Shown one piece after another: positions 1 through 8,004 of a stretch of 64,000 bases of DNA. The position numbers were made by a program, and so were the translations under genes. The stretch comes from Laedolimicola sp934402125 (GTDB taxonomy: Bacteria > Bacillota > Clostridia > Lachnospirales > Lachnospiraceae): positions 806,001 to 870,000 of the forward strand of contig NZ_JBQHTG010000001.1 of assembly GCF_052065835.1 (NCBI RefSeq), read 5' to 3'. The first letter of the stretch is position 1. The number at the start of each line of letters is the position of its first letter. The notes under the pieces are model-generated. The model was not told where the DNA came from. It ran no database searches and was given only the letters and a program-made list of their open reading frames with translations.

Positions 1-538
1 TCTGCCGTCCCAGAAAATTCGCTGCGGTCAGGGCCAGCTTTAATTCCATATCACCCATTTTCACCTTTGGATCGCGGGAAAACAGAATCACAGCGCCGAT
101 GGCGTCGCCTTCGGCGATGATGGGGCAGATAGTTTCACTTCCCATCTGCTCTGTGTCTTCCTCCACAAGTCCTACAAATTTTTTATGCCCAGCTTCCGCC
201 TGCTGATTTTCCCGGTTTTCAATCAGCCTTTCCAAACCGTGGCTGATGGCTTTTCCCTGATACTCCTTCTTTGCCCCGCCTGCAGCCGCGATCACCGTAT
301 CCCGGTCACAGATACAGACCGGAAGCCCCAGAACCTGTCCCAGGCTGTCCGCGTACTCCTTCGCGAAGGTTCCCAGTTCGCCGATGGGCGAATATTTCTT
401 CAGGATAATCTCGCCCTCCCGGTCTGTAAAAATTTCCAGGGGATCTCCTTCCCGGATCCGGAGCGTCCTTCGTATCTCTTTGGGGATTACCACCCTTCCC
501 AGATCGTCAATCCTTCTTACGATTCCCGTAGCTTTCAT
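1..538 (-). CDS. spoVT: Stage V sporulation protein T, 3' end cut by window
   Basis: Transcriptional regulator of forespore-specific (sigma-G) genes. The translation opens with MKATGIVRRIDDLGRVVIPK, the AbrB/MazE-type swapped-hairpin DNA-binding domain at residues 1-50. It continues into a GAF-like domain at about residues 55-179 ending near NFLGRQ, where SpoVT proteins normally end, so only a few residues and the stop codon lie outside the window. The start is fixed by an AGGAGG-type site just upstream of ATG at 538. A sigma-G-like promoter sits upstream. AbrB, Abh and SpoVT share the N-terminal domain, but the long GAF-type C-terminus points to SpoVT. Confidence 0.93.
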   Translation of the reverse strand, partial: MKATGIVRRIDDLGRVVIPKEIRRTLRIREGDPLEIFTDREGEIILKKYSPIGELGTFAKEYADSLGQVLGLPVCICDRDTVIAAAGGAKKEYQGKAISHGLERLIENRENQQAEAGHKKFVGLVEEDTEQMGSETICPIIAEGDAIGAVILFSRDPKVKMGDMELKLALTAANFLGRQ

Positions 539-598
539 AATCTCTGTTCCTCCTGCATATCATACCTGCCCTGATTACTGTATTGCGTGTTTTATGGG

Positions 599-627
599 TA
601 GTATGTGGAAATGCAGGAGAAATATAC
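599..627 (-). promoter_or_regulatory. Putative sigma-G promoter of spoVT
   Basis: On the minus strand GTATA (627-623) is separated by 17 bases from CATACTA (605-599). This fits the forespore sigma-G pattern (GnATA, about 17-18 bases, CATnnTA). spoVT is a sigma-G-dependent gene in Bacillus subtilis, so site and gene agree. The site abuts the stop codon of the upstream dehydrogenase gene. Confidence 0.5.
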
Positions 628-628
628 A

Positions 629-1600
629 CTATTTTATTTCATTTACCAGGTTGTTGTTCTGGAAAAATTCCTTCACATTATGCAGCGTGGTCTCCGCGAT
701 ATTGGACAGTGCTTCCTCCGTCAGAAACGCCTGATGGGAGGTTAAGAGCACGTTCGGCATGGATACCAGAAGCTGCAGGGTCGCGTCGTCCACGATCTCA
801 CCGGAGCAGTCCTCGAAGAAGTAGTTGGCCTCCTCCTCGTATACGTCCAGTCCTACGGCCCGAAGCTGCTTGTTCCACAAAGCCTCTACCAGGGCTACGC
901 TGTCTACCAGGGCTCCACGGGAGGTGTTGATCAGAATCGCGCTGTCCTTCATGATGGCAAAACGCTTTTCGTCCACCATATGATGGGTCTCGTCGGTCAG
1001 CGGGCAGTGCAGGGAGATGAAATCACTCTCCCGGAACAGGGTATCCAGATCCACGTAGTCAATTCCCTCAACCGGATACATATCGTATGCGATCACCTTC
1101 ATACCGAAACCCCGGCAGATATCGATGAACATCCGGCCGATTCGTCCGGTTCCCACGACGCCGACGGTCTTGCCGTACAGATCCACGCCTGTCAGGCCAT
1201 TCAGGCTGAAGTTGAACTCACGGGTACGGTTATAAGCCTTGTGAGTTTTCCGGTTCAGAGTCAGCAAAAGCGCCATGGCATGCTCTGCCACTGCATGGGG
1301 GGAATATGCCGGAACGCGGACTGCCTTCAGATCTCCCAACGCCTTCAAATCCAGGTTGTTATAGCCTGCGCAGCGCATAGCTATCAACTTCACGCCCAGA
1401 GCCCTCAGCTCTTCCAGCACCTCCGCGTCAATGGTATCGTTTACAAAGGCACACACCACGTCGCAGCCCCTTGCGGAGTCTACGGTCTGCGCATTCAGCT
1501 TATGCTCCATATATCGGATCTCGATTTCACCATCGCTGTTCCACTTTTTAAACGCCTCCATTTCATAAGGTTTTGCATCGAAAAACGCCATTTTAATCAT
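629..1600 (-). CDS. ldhA: D-lactate dehydrogenase (D-2-hydroxyacid dehydrogenase family)
   Basis: NADH-dependent reduction of pyruvate to D-lactate, a fermentative way to regenerate NAD+. The 323-residue product has the D-2-hydroxyacid dehydrogenase layout. The dinucleotide motif GTGRIG is at about residues 150-155. The catalytic Arg sits in NTSRGA (about 228), the Glu in LDVYEEE (about 255) and the catalytic His in LTSHQA (about 289). The start at 1600 follows an AGGAGG site. A longer reading beginning at 1645 lacks such a site. Its promoter overlaps that of the divergent acetate-kinase-like gene. Related family members act on 2-hydroxyisocaproate or phenyllactate, so the substrate is inferred, but the close LdhA-like motifs favour lactate. 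Confidence 0.88.
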   Translation of the reverse strand: MIKMAFFDAKPYEMEAFKKWNSDGEIEIRYMEHKLNAQTVDSARGCDVVCAFVNDTIDAEVLEELRALGVKLIAMRCAGYNNLDLKALGDLKAVRVPAYSPHAVAEHAMALLLTLNRKTHKAYNRTREFNFSLNGLTGVDLYGKTVGVVGTGRIGRMFIDICRGFGMKVIAYDMYPVEGIDYVDLDTLFRESDFISLHCPLTDETHHMVDEKRFAIMKDSAILINTSRGALVDSVALVEALWNKQLRAVGLDVYEEEANYFFEDCSGEIVDDATLQLLVSMPNVLLTSHQAFLTEEALSNIAETTLHNVKEFFQNNNLVNEIK

Positions 1601-1672
1601 AATAGTTCCTCCTGTCCTAAGCCGCTCCTGTTTCCTTTTCCCCATTACATCTATTTGAAACGGCTGTTTTTA

Positions 1673-1701
1673 TTGTGTATGCTTTTTGTTTTTGCTATAC
1701 T
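1673..1701 (+). promoter_or_regulatory. Sigma-A-type promoter of the acetate-kinase-like gene
   Basis: TTGTGT (1673-1678), a 17-base spacer and TATACT (1696-1701) point toward the gene starting at 1804, giving a leader of about 95 bases. The -10 box lies three bases from the -10 of the opposing promoter. Confidence 0.55.
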
Positions 1702-1704
1702 AAT

Positions 1705-1733
1705 AACATAACAGCAGTTTCTTATTTTGACAA
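1705..1733 (-). promoter_or_regulatory. Sigma-A-type promoter of ldhA
   Basis: Minus-strand TTGTCA (1733-1728), 17 bases, TATGTT (1710-1705) reads toward ldhA. It faces and nearly overlaps the plus-strand promoter at 1673-1701, so polymerase could probably occupy only one at a time. Confidence 0.5.
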
Positions 1734-1803
1734 GATATTAAGTGATATTTTTTTAACAATATTGTGTATTTTTTAACGAACAATTTTTACAGGGAGGTTT
1801 TAC

Positions 1804-2991
1804 ATGAAAATTCTGGTATGCAACGCAGGGAGCACGTCCCTCAAATTCAAGCTCTTCGACATGCCTGCGGAGGAGGTTCTCGCAGAAGGAAAGGTCGAGC
1901 GGGTAGGCACAGACACTGCTATTTTCCATTTTTCCAAGCCGGACGGCTTCCGTATCTTCCGGGAAAATCTTCATGTCCCGACTTATACGGAAGGGATTCA
2001 GCTTTTCCTTGATCGGATTCTCGATCCGGAACAGGGAGTGTTATCGGATCTGTCAGAGCTCACACGTGTGGGCTTCAAGACCGTACTTTCCAAAGACCAT
2101 TACGGCATTCATGAACTGACGCCGGAGGTGCTTCAGGGCATGGAGGATTATATGGTTGTGGCTCCCGCCCACAATACGCCTTATCTGGAGGCTATCCGCC
2201 AGTTCCAGAAGCTGACGCCGGATGCTATGCTGGTCGGCGCTTTTGAAACCGCCTTCCACCAGACCATTCCAATGGAGCGCCGAATCTACGGAATCCCCTG
2301 GGAATGGTATGAACAATACGGAATCCAGCGTCTGGGCTATCACGGCGCTTCCCACAGCTATGTGGCAGAAACCCTGACAGAGCTGTACGGCTCCACCGGA
2401 AAGGCTATCTCCTGCCACCTGGGCGGCAGCGGCTCCCTCTGTGCCATTGACGAGGGCAGAAGCGTAGACACCAGCTTCGGTATCTCCCTGCAGGTAGGCA
2501 TTATCCAGTCCAACCGCTGCGGCGATATCGATCCTTTTATTGTCCCCTTTCTGCAAAAGGAAGGACTGTCCCTGGACGAGGTTCTGGAGGGACTGACAAA
2601 GAAGGGCGGACTTCTGGGAATCTCCGGCGTCAGCAATGATCTCCGGGACGTACTGGAAGCCGCTGACGCCGGGAATGAACGGGCGCAGCTTGCCATCGAT
2701 GTCTTCTGCAACGGCATTGTCCGTCATATCGGCACCTATTACGCAGAGTTGGGTGGCCTCGATCATCTGGTCTTCACCGGCGGGATCGGCGAACACGGTA
2801 CCCGGATTCGTGAAATTGTCTGCCATCAGCTGAAGCATATGGGGATTCTCTTAGATGATAAGAAAAACCAGAGCTGTACCGGATCCAACACCGTCATTTC
2901 CTGTGACGCTTCCCCGGTTATGATCCACGTCATCCCGGCTAATGAGGAGCTGGGCGTAGCGAGGAAAACCTATGCCTGCGGCAGAGCCTGA
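1804..2991 (+). CDS. Divergent acetate kinase family protein
   Basis: Member of the acetate/propionate/butyrate kinase (ASKHA) family, 395 residues, about the size of AckA. The ATP and phosphate elements are clear: N7, S10, S12 and K14 in CNAGSTSLKFK, HLGGSGS near 206-212, the Arg in SNRCGDID, TGGIGEHG near 325, and NEELG near the C-terminus. His180 is kept in GYHGASH. Two conserved sites differ. The catalytic Asp148 of canonical AckA is Glu148 (AFETAFH), and the HRVVHGG segment is replaced by TRVGFKTV without the HGG. No phosphotransacetylase gene is adjacent, unlike many ack loci. It may be a paralogue with a different acyl substrate or weak acetate kinase activity. Family assignment is firm, substrate is open. 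Confidence 0.85.
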   Translation: MKILVCNAGSTSLKFKLFDMPAEEVLAEGKVERVGTDTAIFHFSKPDGFRIFRENLHVPTYTEGIQLFLDRILDPEQGVLSDLSELTRVGFKTVLSKDHYGIHELTPEVLQGMEDYMVVAPAHNTPYLEAIRQFQKLTPDAMLVGAFETAFHQTIPMERRIYGIPWEWYEQYGIQRLGYHGASHSYVAETLTELYGSTGKAISCHLGGSGSLCAIDEGRSVDTSFGISLQVGIIQSNRCGDIDPFIVPFLQKEGLSLDEVLEGLTKKGGLLGISGVSNDLRDVLEAADAGNERAQLAIDVFCNGIVRHIGTYYAELGGLDHLVFTGGIGEHGTRIREIVCHQLKHMGILLDDKKNQSCTGSNTVISCDASPVMIHVIPANEELGVARKTYACGRA

Positions 2992-3027
2992 GCGATTCGT
3001 AAATAGAATAGCCCATCGATTTTCCAG

Positions 3028-3069
3028 AAAAAAAGGGACTTCGTCCAATCCGGACGAAGCCCTTTTTTT
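3028..3069. terminator. Bidirectional terminator between ack-like gene and GH25
   Basis: AAAAAGGG-a-CTTCGTCC pairs with GGACGAAG-c-CCTTTTT around a 5-base loop. A-run and T-run flank the stem, so it can end the plus-strand transcript and the minus-strand lysozyme transcript, which begins its stop codon at 3080. Confidence 0.85.
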
Positions 3070-3077
3070 CTGTTCCA

Positions 3078-5087
3078 TTAAATGGAACTGATATTCATAT
3101 CTACATTACCCGGAACGCCGTCTACCGAACCCTTGGAGGTATTCTGCCAGATGTCATAGCGTCCGCTGTAACCGCATTTTTCTGCGTAATGCGCTACCCA
3201 GATCCGATAACTTCCGAACTTGGATACATTCAGATGAGAGGAGAACCAGCTCTTACTTGCGTATACCATGGGCTTATAACCGGAGTTCGCCACGGTATTA
3301 CAGAAGGCTACAGTAATCTTGGTTCTCTCTGATTTGGAAAGTCCGTCCGCGCGGCCTCTTCCGCCGGCTGCATACTCGCTGTCGATGGCAATCGGCATAT
3401 TGATGCCGTACTGGTTCGCCAGCTTCACTGCCATACTTGCTTCCTCTACCGCCTCTGCCTCGGTAATTGCCTGGCTGAAGAAATAGATACCTACCCGAAG
3501 GCCTGCTGCCTTGGCGCCTGTAATATGGGAAGCGAACTTTGGATCCTGAACCAGAACACCGGAGCCGTATCCACGGTAGCCACAGCGGATAATCGCGAAA
3601 TTGATACCCGCGTTCTTAACCTTCTGCCAGTTGATGCCGCTCTGATATTTGGACACATCGATTCCGATGGTGCCGGAGCGCACGCCGTCGCTGCTGAAGG
3701 TATACTGGATGCCCTGGATAACCTGGGTTCCTGTGACCTTATTGCCGTTTTTATCGAAATAATAGGTAGCTCCGTCGATGGTCTGCCAGCCGGTGTACTT
3801 CACGCCTGACACGCCCTCTTCGTAAACCGGCTCACTGCTGGTATCATAGATCGGAGCGCTGCTGGTATCATAGACGATCTTCTCTGTGGGCGCTGCCTTC
3901 AGAAATCTCAGACCGCGCAGAATCACAGATGCCGGTGTGAGGGGCTGTCCCTCCACAGCTTCGTTGATGGTGCCGCTCTCTGTACTACTTCCGCCTTCCG
4001 TACCACTTCCGCCTTCTGTTCCGCCTCCGGGCGTTTCTTCCTTCTTATCGTCCGGCTTTGTGGTTTCCAGAGCTGCGCCGCAGCGGTCGCATGTTCCGTC
4101 CTTATCCTCGTCGGTATGACCCAGGGCGTCCAGGGTTCCCTTCTCGCCCTCTGCACCGTCCGCAGGACAAACCATCACATAGGAGCCTGCCTCTGTACAG
4201 GTTGCCTCTTTTGTAATCTTCTTCTCGGTATAAGCGTGGGTATGGGCCGGAGTCAGATCCGCGCCGCAACGGTCACACTTATTATCTTTATTCTCGTCCA
4301 CATGATCCGCCGCCGGCTCAGAGATAATCTTTGCGTACATGGGAGTTCCGTATTTATCCAGCTTCTGCTTGGAATATACCTTCTGTCCCCACTGATCCAC
4401 CTTCTGCTTCGGTTCTGTCTTGGTGGAAGCCACATACTCTACCGTATCTGTCAGCTTCTGTGCGGTACCTGCGCTGTCGTTGCCGGAGGTGTTGGAATCC
4501 TCCTTGGATACATTGATCTGGCTCTCGCTCTTGATCTCCGCGCTGACATCTACTGCCTTATATTCAATATTGGCTTTAACATTTGCCGTGATATCAGCCG
4601 GCGCCGCGTATCCGCCGGACGCCTTCATGGAAATGGTACACTTACCGGGCGTCATGGACTTCACATAGATGATACCGTCCTTATCCTTATCCGTATACTT
4701 CTCAGACTTATTTCCGGAATCCTTTACGGTCACCTCAAAGGCTGTACCTGTGATAACCTTTCCGCTGGCTTTATTGACGATCTGCACTTTCAGATCCTTA
4801 TCCACAGAAGTTGCTTTCAGTACCACCTGTATCTCCTTGGCTGATACCTTTGCCTTCTCTGTGTTGTCCCCGTCCAGACGGGTCAGCTCTGCCACATAGG
4901 ACTTGTTCATAGCCAGTCCGATGACACTGGCTGTCGTTTCTTCTGCATTTTCATCGGAATCCGCCTGCAGATCCGTAACCGTCGGAATCATATCCTCCGC
5001 CACCTGGCTTCTGGCTCCACAGCCGCTTAAAAGCGACACGGTCAGAACTGCCGAGAGCAGTAACGCCCCCACTCGTTTTGCTTTCAT
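3078..5087 (-). CDS. GH25 lysozyme lipoprotein with cell-wall-binding repeat
   Basis: Predicted N-acetylmuramidase that cleaves peptidoglycan at the cell surface, 669 residues. A lipoprotein signal peptide ends in LLSGC (about residue 24). Then comes an Ig-like region (about 60-180). Two CDRCG-type repeats follow (NKDNKCDRCGADL and DKDGTCDRCGAAL). A Gly/Ser/Glu/Thr linker leads to a choline/glucan-binding-type repeat (GWQTIDGATYYFDKNGNKV, about 430-465). The GH25 domain covers about 470-669, with GIDVSKYQ at its start and the IAIDSEY acidic pair. It has its own promoter and a terminator. The CDRCG repeats are not needed for GH25 activity and their role is unknown. The choline/glucan repeat could tie the enzyme to the licA/licB-like genes at the other end of the window, which is inference. 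Confidence 0.88.
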   Translation of the reverse strand: MKAKRVGALLLSAVLTVSLLSGCGARSQVAEDMIPTVTDLQADSDENAEETTASVIGLAMNKSYVAELTRLDGDNTEKAKVSAKEIQVVLKATSVDKDLKVQIVNKASGKVITGTAFEVTVKDSGNKSEKYTDKDKDGIIYVKSMTPGKCTISMKASGGYAAPADITANVKANIEYKAVDVSAEIKSESQINVSKEDSNTSGNDSAGTAQKLTDTVEYVASTKTEPKQKVDQWGQKVYSKQKLDKYGTPMYAKIISEPAADHVDENKDNKCDRCGADLTPAHTHAYTEKKITKEATCTEAGSYVMVCPADGAEGEKGTLDALGHTDEDKDGTCDRCGAALETTKPDDKKEETPGGGTEGGSGTEGGSSTESGTINEAVEGQPLTPASVILRGLRFLKAAPTEKIVYDTSSAPIYDTSSEPVYEEGVSGVKYTGWQTIDGATYYFDKNGNKVTGTQVIQGIQYTFSSDGVRSGTIGIDVSKYQSGINWQKVKNAGINFAIIRCGYRGYGSGVLVQDPKFASHITGAKAAGLRVGIYFFSQAITEAEAVEEASMAVKLANQYGINMPIAIDSEYAAGGRGRADGLSKSERTKITVAFCNTVANSGYKPMVYASKSWFSSHLNVSKFGSYRIWVAHYAEKCGYSGRYDIWQNTSKGSVDGVPGNVDMNISSI

Positions 5088-5158
5088 AATGCCTCCTCAT
5101 TCGTTTCCTGCCCTCTTCGGGCTTTATTTCTGCTGCCTTCGCAGTCGTTTTCCTTTAT

Positions 5159-5187
5159 AATATAACACCTGGAATTTCTGTTTTCAA
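5159..5187 (-). promoter_or_regulatory. Sigma-A-type promoter of GH25 gene
   Basis: Minus-strand TTGAAA (5187-5182), 17 bases, TATATT (5164-5159), about 75 bases upstream of the lysozyme start. It separates this gene from the cluster upstream. Confidence 0.6.
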
Positions 5188-5213
5188 CTGCTCTGACTTA
5201 ATTTTTTCTTAAT

Positions 5214-5753
5214 TTATTCCAGCAATTTCTGGTAATCCTCCTTCAGGAAACGATGATAGATAAGATGACCCATCTCCTGCTTCACACAGTAATAATATTC
5301 GTCCACAGATGGATCCTGAAAATACAGCACCTGGTCAAAATCCGTTCCCTCCGGCATCTGTCCACACACATAAGTCCCAAACCGGCCAAAGACCTGTTTC
5401 ACGTCCTCCACGCTCTTGTCATGGGGATTGCTGAATAAATCAATGATGGCCTTCAAAAAGGCTACGTCTCCCATATGCTCATGCACATACCTGGCTCCAT
5501 CCGGCGGCACACTGATCTCAATTCTTCCGGCGCTGACCCGGAAACCCAGGGTCCCCAGCACGCTTGTCCCCTCCGCAAATAACTGCTTCAGCTGCTTCAC
5601 CATTTCTGCCGGCCTTTCACAGGCTGTTCCCAGTAAAAGATTCAAGGAGGCCACGGGGTAATAAAGCCTCATGGTCTCCTCTTCAAATCCCAGCTTCAGC
5701 TGGGCCTCTTTCATCTGGTCAATGAGATTCTGTTCCAGTCTCTCTTTTCCCAT
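5214..5753 (-). CDS. DUF3877-like hypothetical protein
   Basis: A soluble 179-residue protein with no signal peptide or membrane segment. It reads as an alpha/beta protein rich in charged residues, with a Tyr-rich stretch (VDEYYYCVKQEMGHLIYHRF) near the C-terminus. It resembles the Lachnospiraceae family I know as DUF3877, of unknown function, but I cannot verify this without a profile search. It begins only 8 bases after the PrsA-like gene and is probably cotranscribed with it. That context hints at a role linked to secreted-protein folding or the envelope. No catalytic motif is recognised. Confidence 0.7.
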   Translation of the reverse strand: MGKERLEQNLIDQMKEAQLKLGFEEETMRLYYPVASLNLLLGTACERPAEMVKQLKQLFAEGTSVLGTLGFRVSAGRIEISVPPDGARYVHEHMGDVAFLKAIIDLFSNPHDKSVEDVKQVFGRFGTYVCGQMPEGTDFDQVLYFQDPSVDEYYYCVKQEMGHLIYHRFLKEDYQKLLE

Positions 5754-5760
5754 AATGTGA

Positions 5761-6822
5761 TTATTCCTCCGTACTTCCGCTGTTTACCTTGTAAATCCGG
5801 TCAAAGGTCAGCTGGGCCAGGATGTCGTCCTTTGTCTCAAAGGAATGCTTTTCCTCAAGCTCCGCGCACTTCTCCTGATACAGGGTGTTCTTGCGCTCCG
5901 TTACGATAGATTCCTTCTTGCTGTCCGTAGCCTCCTGATCGAAAGTGCTGATCATCTGCACTGCGTAATATCCGCTGTCTGTCTCAATCATGGACGCCAG
6001 TTCGCCGTCTTTCAGGGCGTCTGCCGCGGTGCGTACCTCCTCTGCCGGTGTGGTGCTGTCTGCCCCATAGGTAGCCTCGCTTGCAGTCAGCTGGGAATTC
6101 TCATCACGGTTTTCATTGGCTGCCTCCACGGCCGCCTTCAGATCTCCGCTCTCCTTCGCCGCGTCCAGAATATCCTGAAGCTCCTGTTTCTTCGCTGCTT
6201 TCTCTTCCTCTGTCAGGTCGATGGTATTGCCGTCTTCATCCTGCTCGGTACCTGCAGTGGATACATAGACATAAGCAATGTGCTTCTGGGCTGCTTCCTC
6301 ATCCGAAACCACCGTATCCACATCTGTAGTCAGAGGCGCGTACATCTTCTCCTGAATGGTCATCAGCGTCAGCACATGCTCTACCACAGCTTCGTCTACG
6401 CCCAGGATCTTCTGCACCTCTGCGGAATTCTCTTTCATAAATTTCGCTGCCGCGTCAGAAATAGCTGTCTTCTCCTCATCTGTCAGCTCCACGCCATAAT
6501 CTGCCGCCTCTGCCTCCAGCACATACATCTGGTTGAACTGCTCCATCAGGCTCTGCTTTGCAGTCTCTCCGTAAATCGTTCCGGTACCGGACAGATCCTG
6601 TCCGTATACATTGGTCATGCCCAGCATGGATCCGTAATAGGACTCCATCTGTGCCTGCTGATACCGAAGCAACAGACTGACCTCTCCCAGAGGCACGTTG
6701 GTTGTCTCGTCCATCACGGCCACGGTCTGTGTGCCGTCCAGGGTGTTGCCCTTTCCGCATCCTGTCAGTGTTCCTGCAAGCATCAGTCCTGCTGCCAGAA
6801 CCGCAATTCCTTTTTTCATCAT
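5761..6822 (-). CDS. PrsA/SurA-like peptidyl-prolyl isomerase lipoprotein
   Basis: Predicted extracytoplasmic foldase anchored to the membrane by lipid. The lipobox is GTLTGCG after MMKKGIAVLAAGLMLA, so Cys is at about residue 22. A helical N-terminal chaperone region with YGVELTDEEKTAI precedes a degenerate parvulin-like segment (KHIAYVYVST through ETDSGYYAVQMIS). The start at 6822 is chosen because ATGATGAAAAAA follows AGGAAAGGA. The longer frame from 6855 adds a non-signal leader. It is a paralogue of the protein encoded just upstream and shares the LTDEE...A...FM pattern. It has its own strong promoter at 6886-6914. Whether the isomerase site is active cannot be judged from the sequence. 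Confidence 0.8.
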   Translation of the reverse strand: MMKKGIAVLAAGLMLAGTLTGCGKGNTLDGTQTVAVMDETTNVPLGEVSLLLRYQQAQMESYYGSMLGMTNVYGQDLSGTGTIYGETAKQSLMEQFNQMYVLEAEAADYGVELTDEEKTAISDAAAKFMKENSAEVQKILGVDEAVVEHVLTLMTIQEKMYAPLTTDVDTVVSDEEAAQKHIAYVYVSTAGTEQDEDGNTIDLTEEEKAAKKQELQDILDAAKESGDLKAAVEAANENRDENSQLTASEATYGADSTTPAEEVRTAADALKDGELASMIETDSGYYAVQMISTFDQEATDSKKESIVTERKNTLYQEKCAELEEKHSFETKDDILAQLTFDRIYKVNSGSTEE

Positions 6823-6885
6823 TTTTCTAAATCCTTTCCTGCCCGCTTCTGCCAAAAGCGGAGTATTCTGAAATCATCTGGATTT

Positions 6886-6914
6886 ATTATAGACTTTTTT
6901 CCCGCTGTGGGCAA
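6886..6914 (-). promoter_or_regulatory. Sigma-A-type promoter of the second PrsA-like gene
   Basis: Minus-strand TTGCCC (6914-6909), 17 bases, TATAAT (6891-6886), about 64 bases before the start codon. This separates transcription of the downstream PrsA-like/DUF3877 pair from the mfd operon. Confidence 0.7.
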
Positions 6915-6957
6915 GTTTTTCTTGATTTTCCGGACAGATTTCACGGGGTTTTCACAA

Positions 6958-8004
6958 CTATGCTCCGGCCACCCCGGTAAGCAGCCCGTCTACCTGTACC
7001 GTATCCCACACTTTTTCATCTGTCACCAGAGGTGTTTCTTTCGCCCAGGTCTCCTCCAGCTTTTCCAGATGCTCCTGTTTTGCCTGGTCCTGCAGTTCCT
7101 CCAGCCGATCCCCGGTAGCGTCCTCATCAAGCTCCGACACGTGCTGCACCACATACCAGCCCTCCTCCGTGGTTATCACCGCGGACACGCCGCCCACAGG
7201 AAGCTCCCTGGCCTTCTGCGCCACATCCGGGTGGGCTCCACCGTCGGTTTCCCCATTGAAGTACACATCAATGACCGTGTGGGGAAACTGTTCCCCGGCG
7301 GCAGAGATATCCCCAAGCTCTGCCGCCAGCGTGGCAAAGTCCTCTGCCTGCTTCTGAATCCCGGTCAGCTCTGCTTCCGTAAACGGCGTGTAATTGCCCT
7401 CGATATCATATAGGCCGGTATTGGAAAAAAGCGCGTAGGTCAGCTTTCCGACTTCCGCCTCCTCCCGGGGAATCTCCGGCTCATAAGCGTTCAAAATGGC
7501 CTCTGCAACTTTTCCGGCCAGCTCGTTCCGGGCCAGATAACGCTCCACGCTTTCCCGGTCTGCCCCGGCAGCCTCCAGCACCTCTTTCGTATTTTGTTCC
7601 ATGAAGCTCTGCGCCCTGCGGGCGATGGTTTCCTGTTCCTCGTCTGTGAGGCTGACGCCATACTCTGCGGCATGGGCACATAAAAGATGCAGCTCCGTCA
7701 CCGTATCCATCACGCTGTCCTTCAGAAGCTCCTCCAGGGTCTGTCCGCTATCGTCGCCTGCCTCCTGCTGCCACATGGTTTCCCCAAAGCTCTCATAATA
7801 GGCATATTCCCACTGTTCCTGCAGCATCCGGGTATAAAACCGGGCTTCCTCCAGATAGATGGTATCCTCTCCCAGAGTAGCAAGGGGCGTTCCACTCTCC
7901 TGCTCCAGCGCCCTGGGAAGAGCGGTCTCCTTCTTTCTACAGCCTGCCAGTAAAAGCAATGCTATTATCACCAGAATTCCCAGCTTTTTTCCGTTTTTTC
8001 TCAT
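6958..8004 (-). CDS. PrsA/SurA-like lipoprotein, translationally coupled to mfd
   Basis: 348-residue predicted lipoprotein (LLLLAGCRKK, Cys about residue 22). It has a SurA-N-like helical region (YGVSLTDEEQETIARRAQSF), a parvulin-like segment (KLTYALFSNT through EEGWYVVQHVSELDED) and a charged C-terminal helix. It should assist folding of exported proteins on the outer face of the membrane. Its start codon overlaps the mfd stop as ATGA (8001-8004), so translation is likely coupled, an unexpected pairing of a DNA-repair gene with an export foldase. It is a diverged tandem paralogue of the next gene downstream. Confidence 0.8.
   Translation of the reverse strand: MRKNGKKLGILVIIALLLLAGCRKKETALPRALEQESGTPLATLGEDTIYLEEARFYTRMLQEQWEYAYYESFGETMWQQEAGDDSGQTLEELLKDSVMDTVTELHLLCAHAAEYGVSLTDEEQETIARRAQSFMEQNTKEVLEAAGADRESVERYLARNELAGKVAEAILNAYEPEIPREEAEVGKLTYALFSNTGLYDIEGNYTPFTEAELTGIQKQAEDFATLAAELGDISAAGEQFPHTVIDVYFNGETDGGAHPDVAQKARELPVGGVSAVITTEEGWYVVQHVSELDEDATGDRLEELQDQAKQEHLEKLEETWAKETPLVTDEKVWDTVQVDGLLTGVAGA

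Noticed and set aside
1740..1790. Full Rex operator between ldhA and the acetate-kinase-like gene
   Set aside because: Only half-site-like TTAACAA was found near 1753; no palindromic partner at the right spacing.
5845..7413. Long open frame on the plus strand (522 codons) opposite the PrsA-like genes
   Set aside because: It spans two convincing lipoprotein genes and their gap, is rich in His, Leu and Cys as expected for antisense of coding DNA, and has no family motif.
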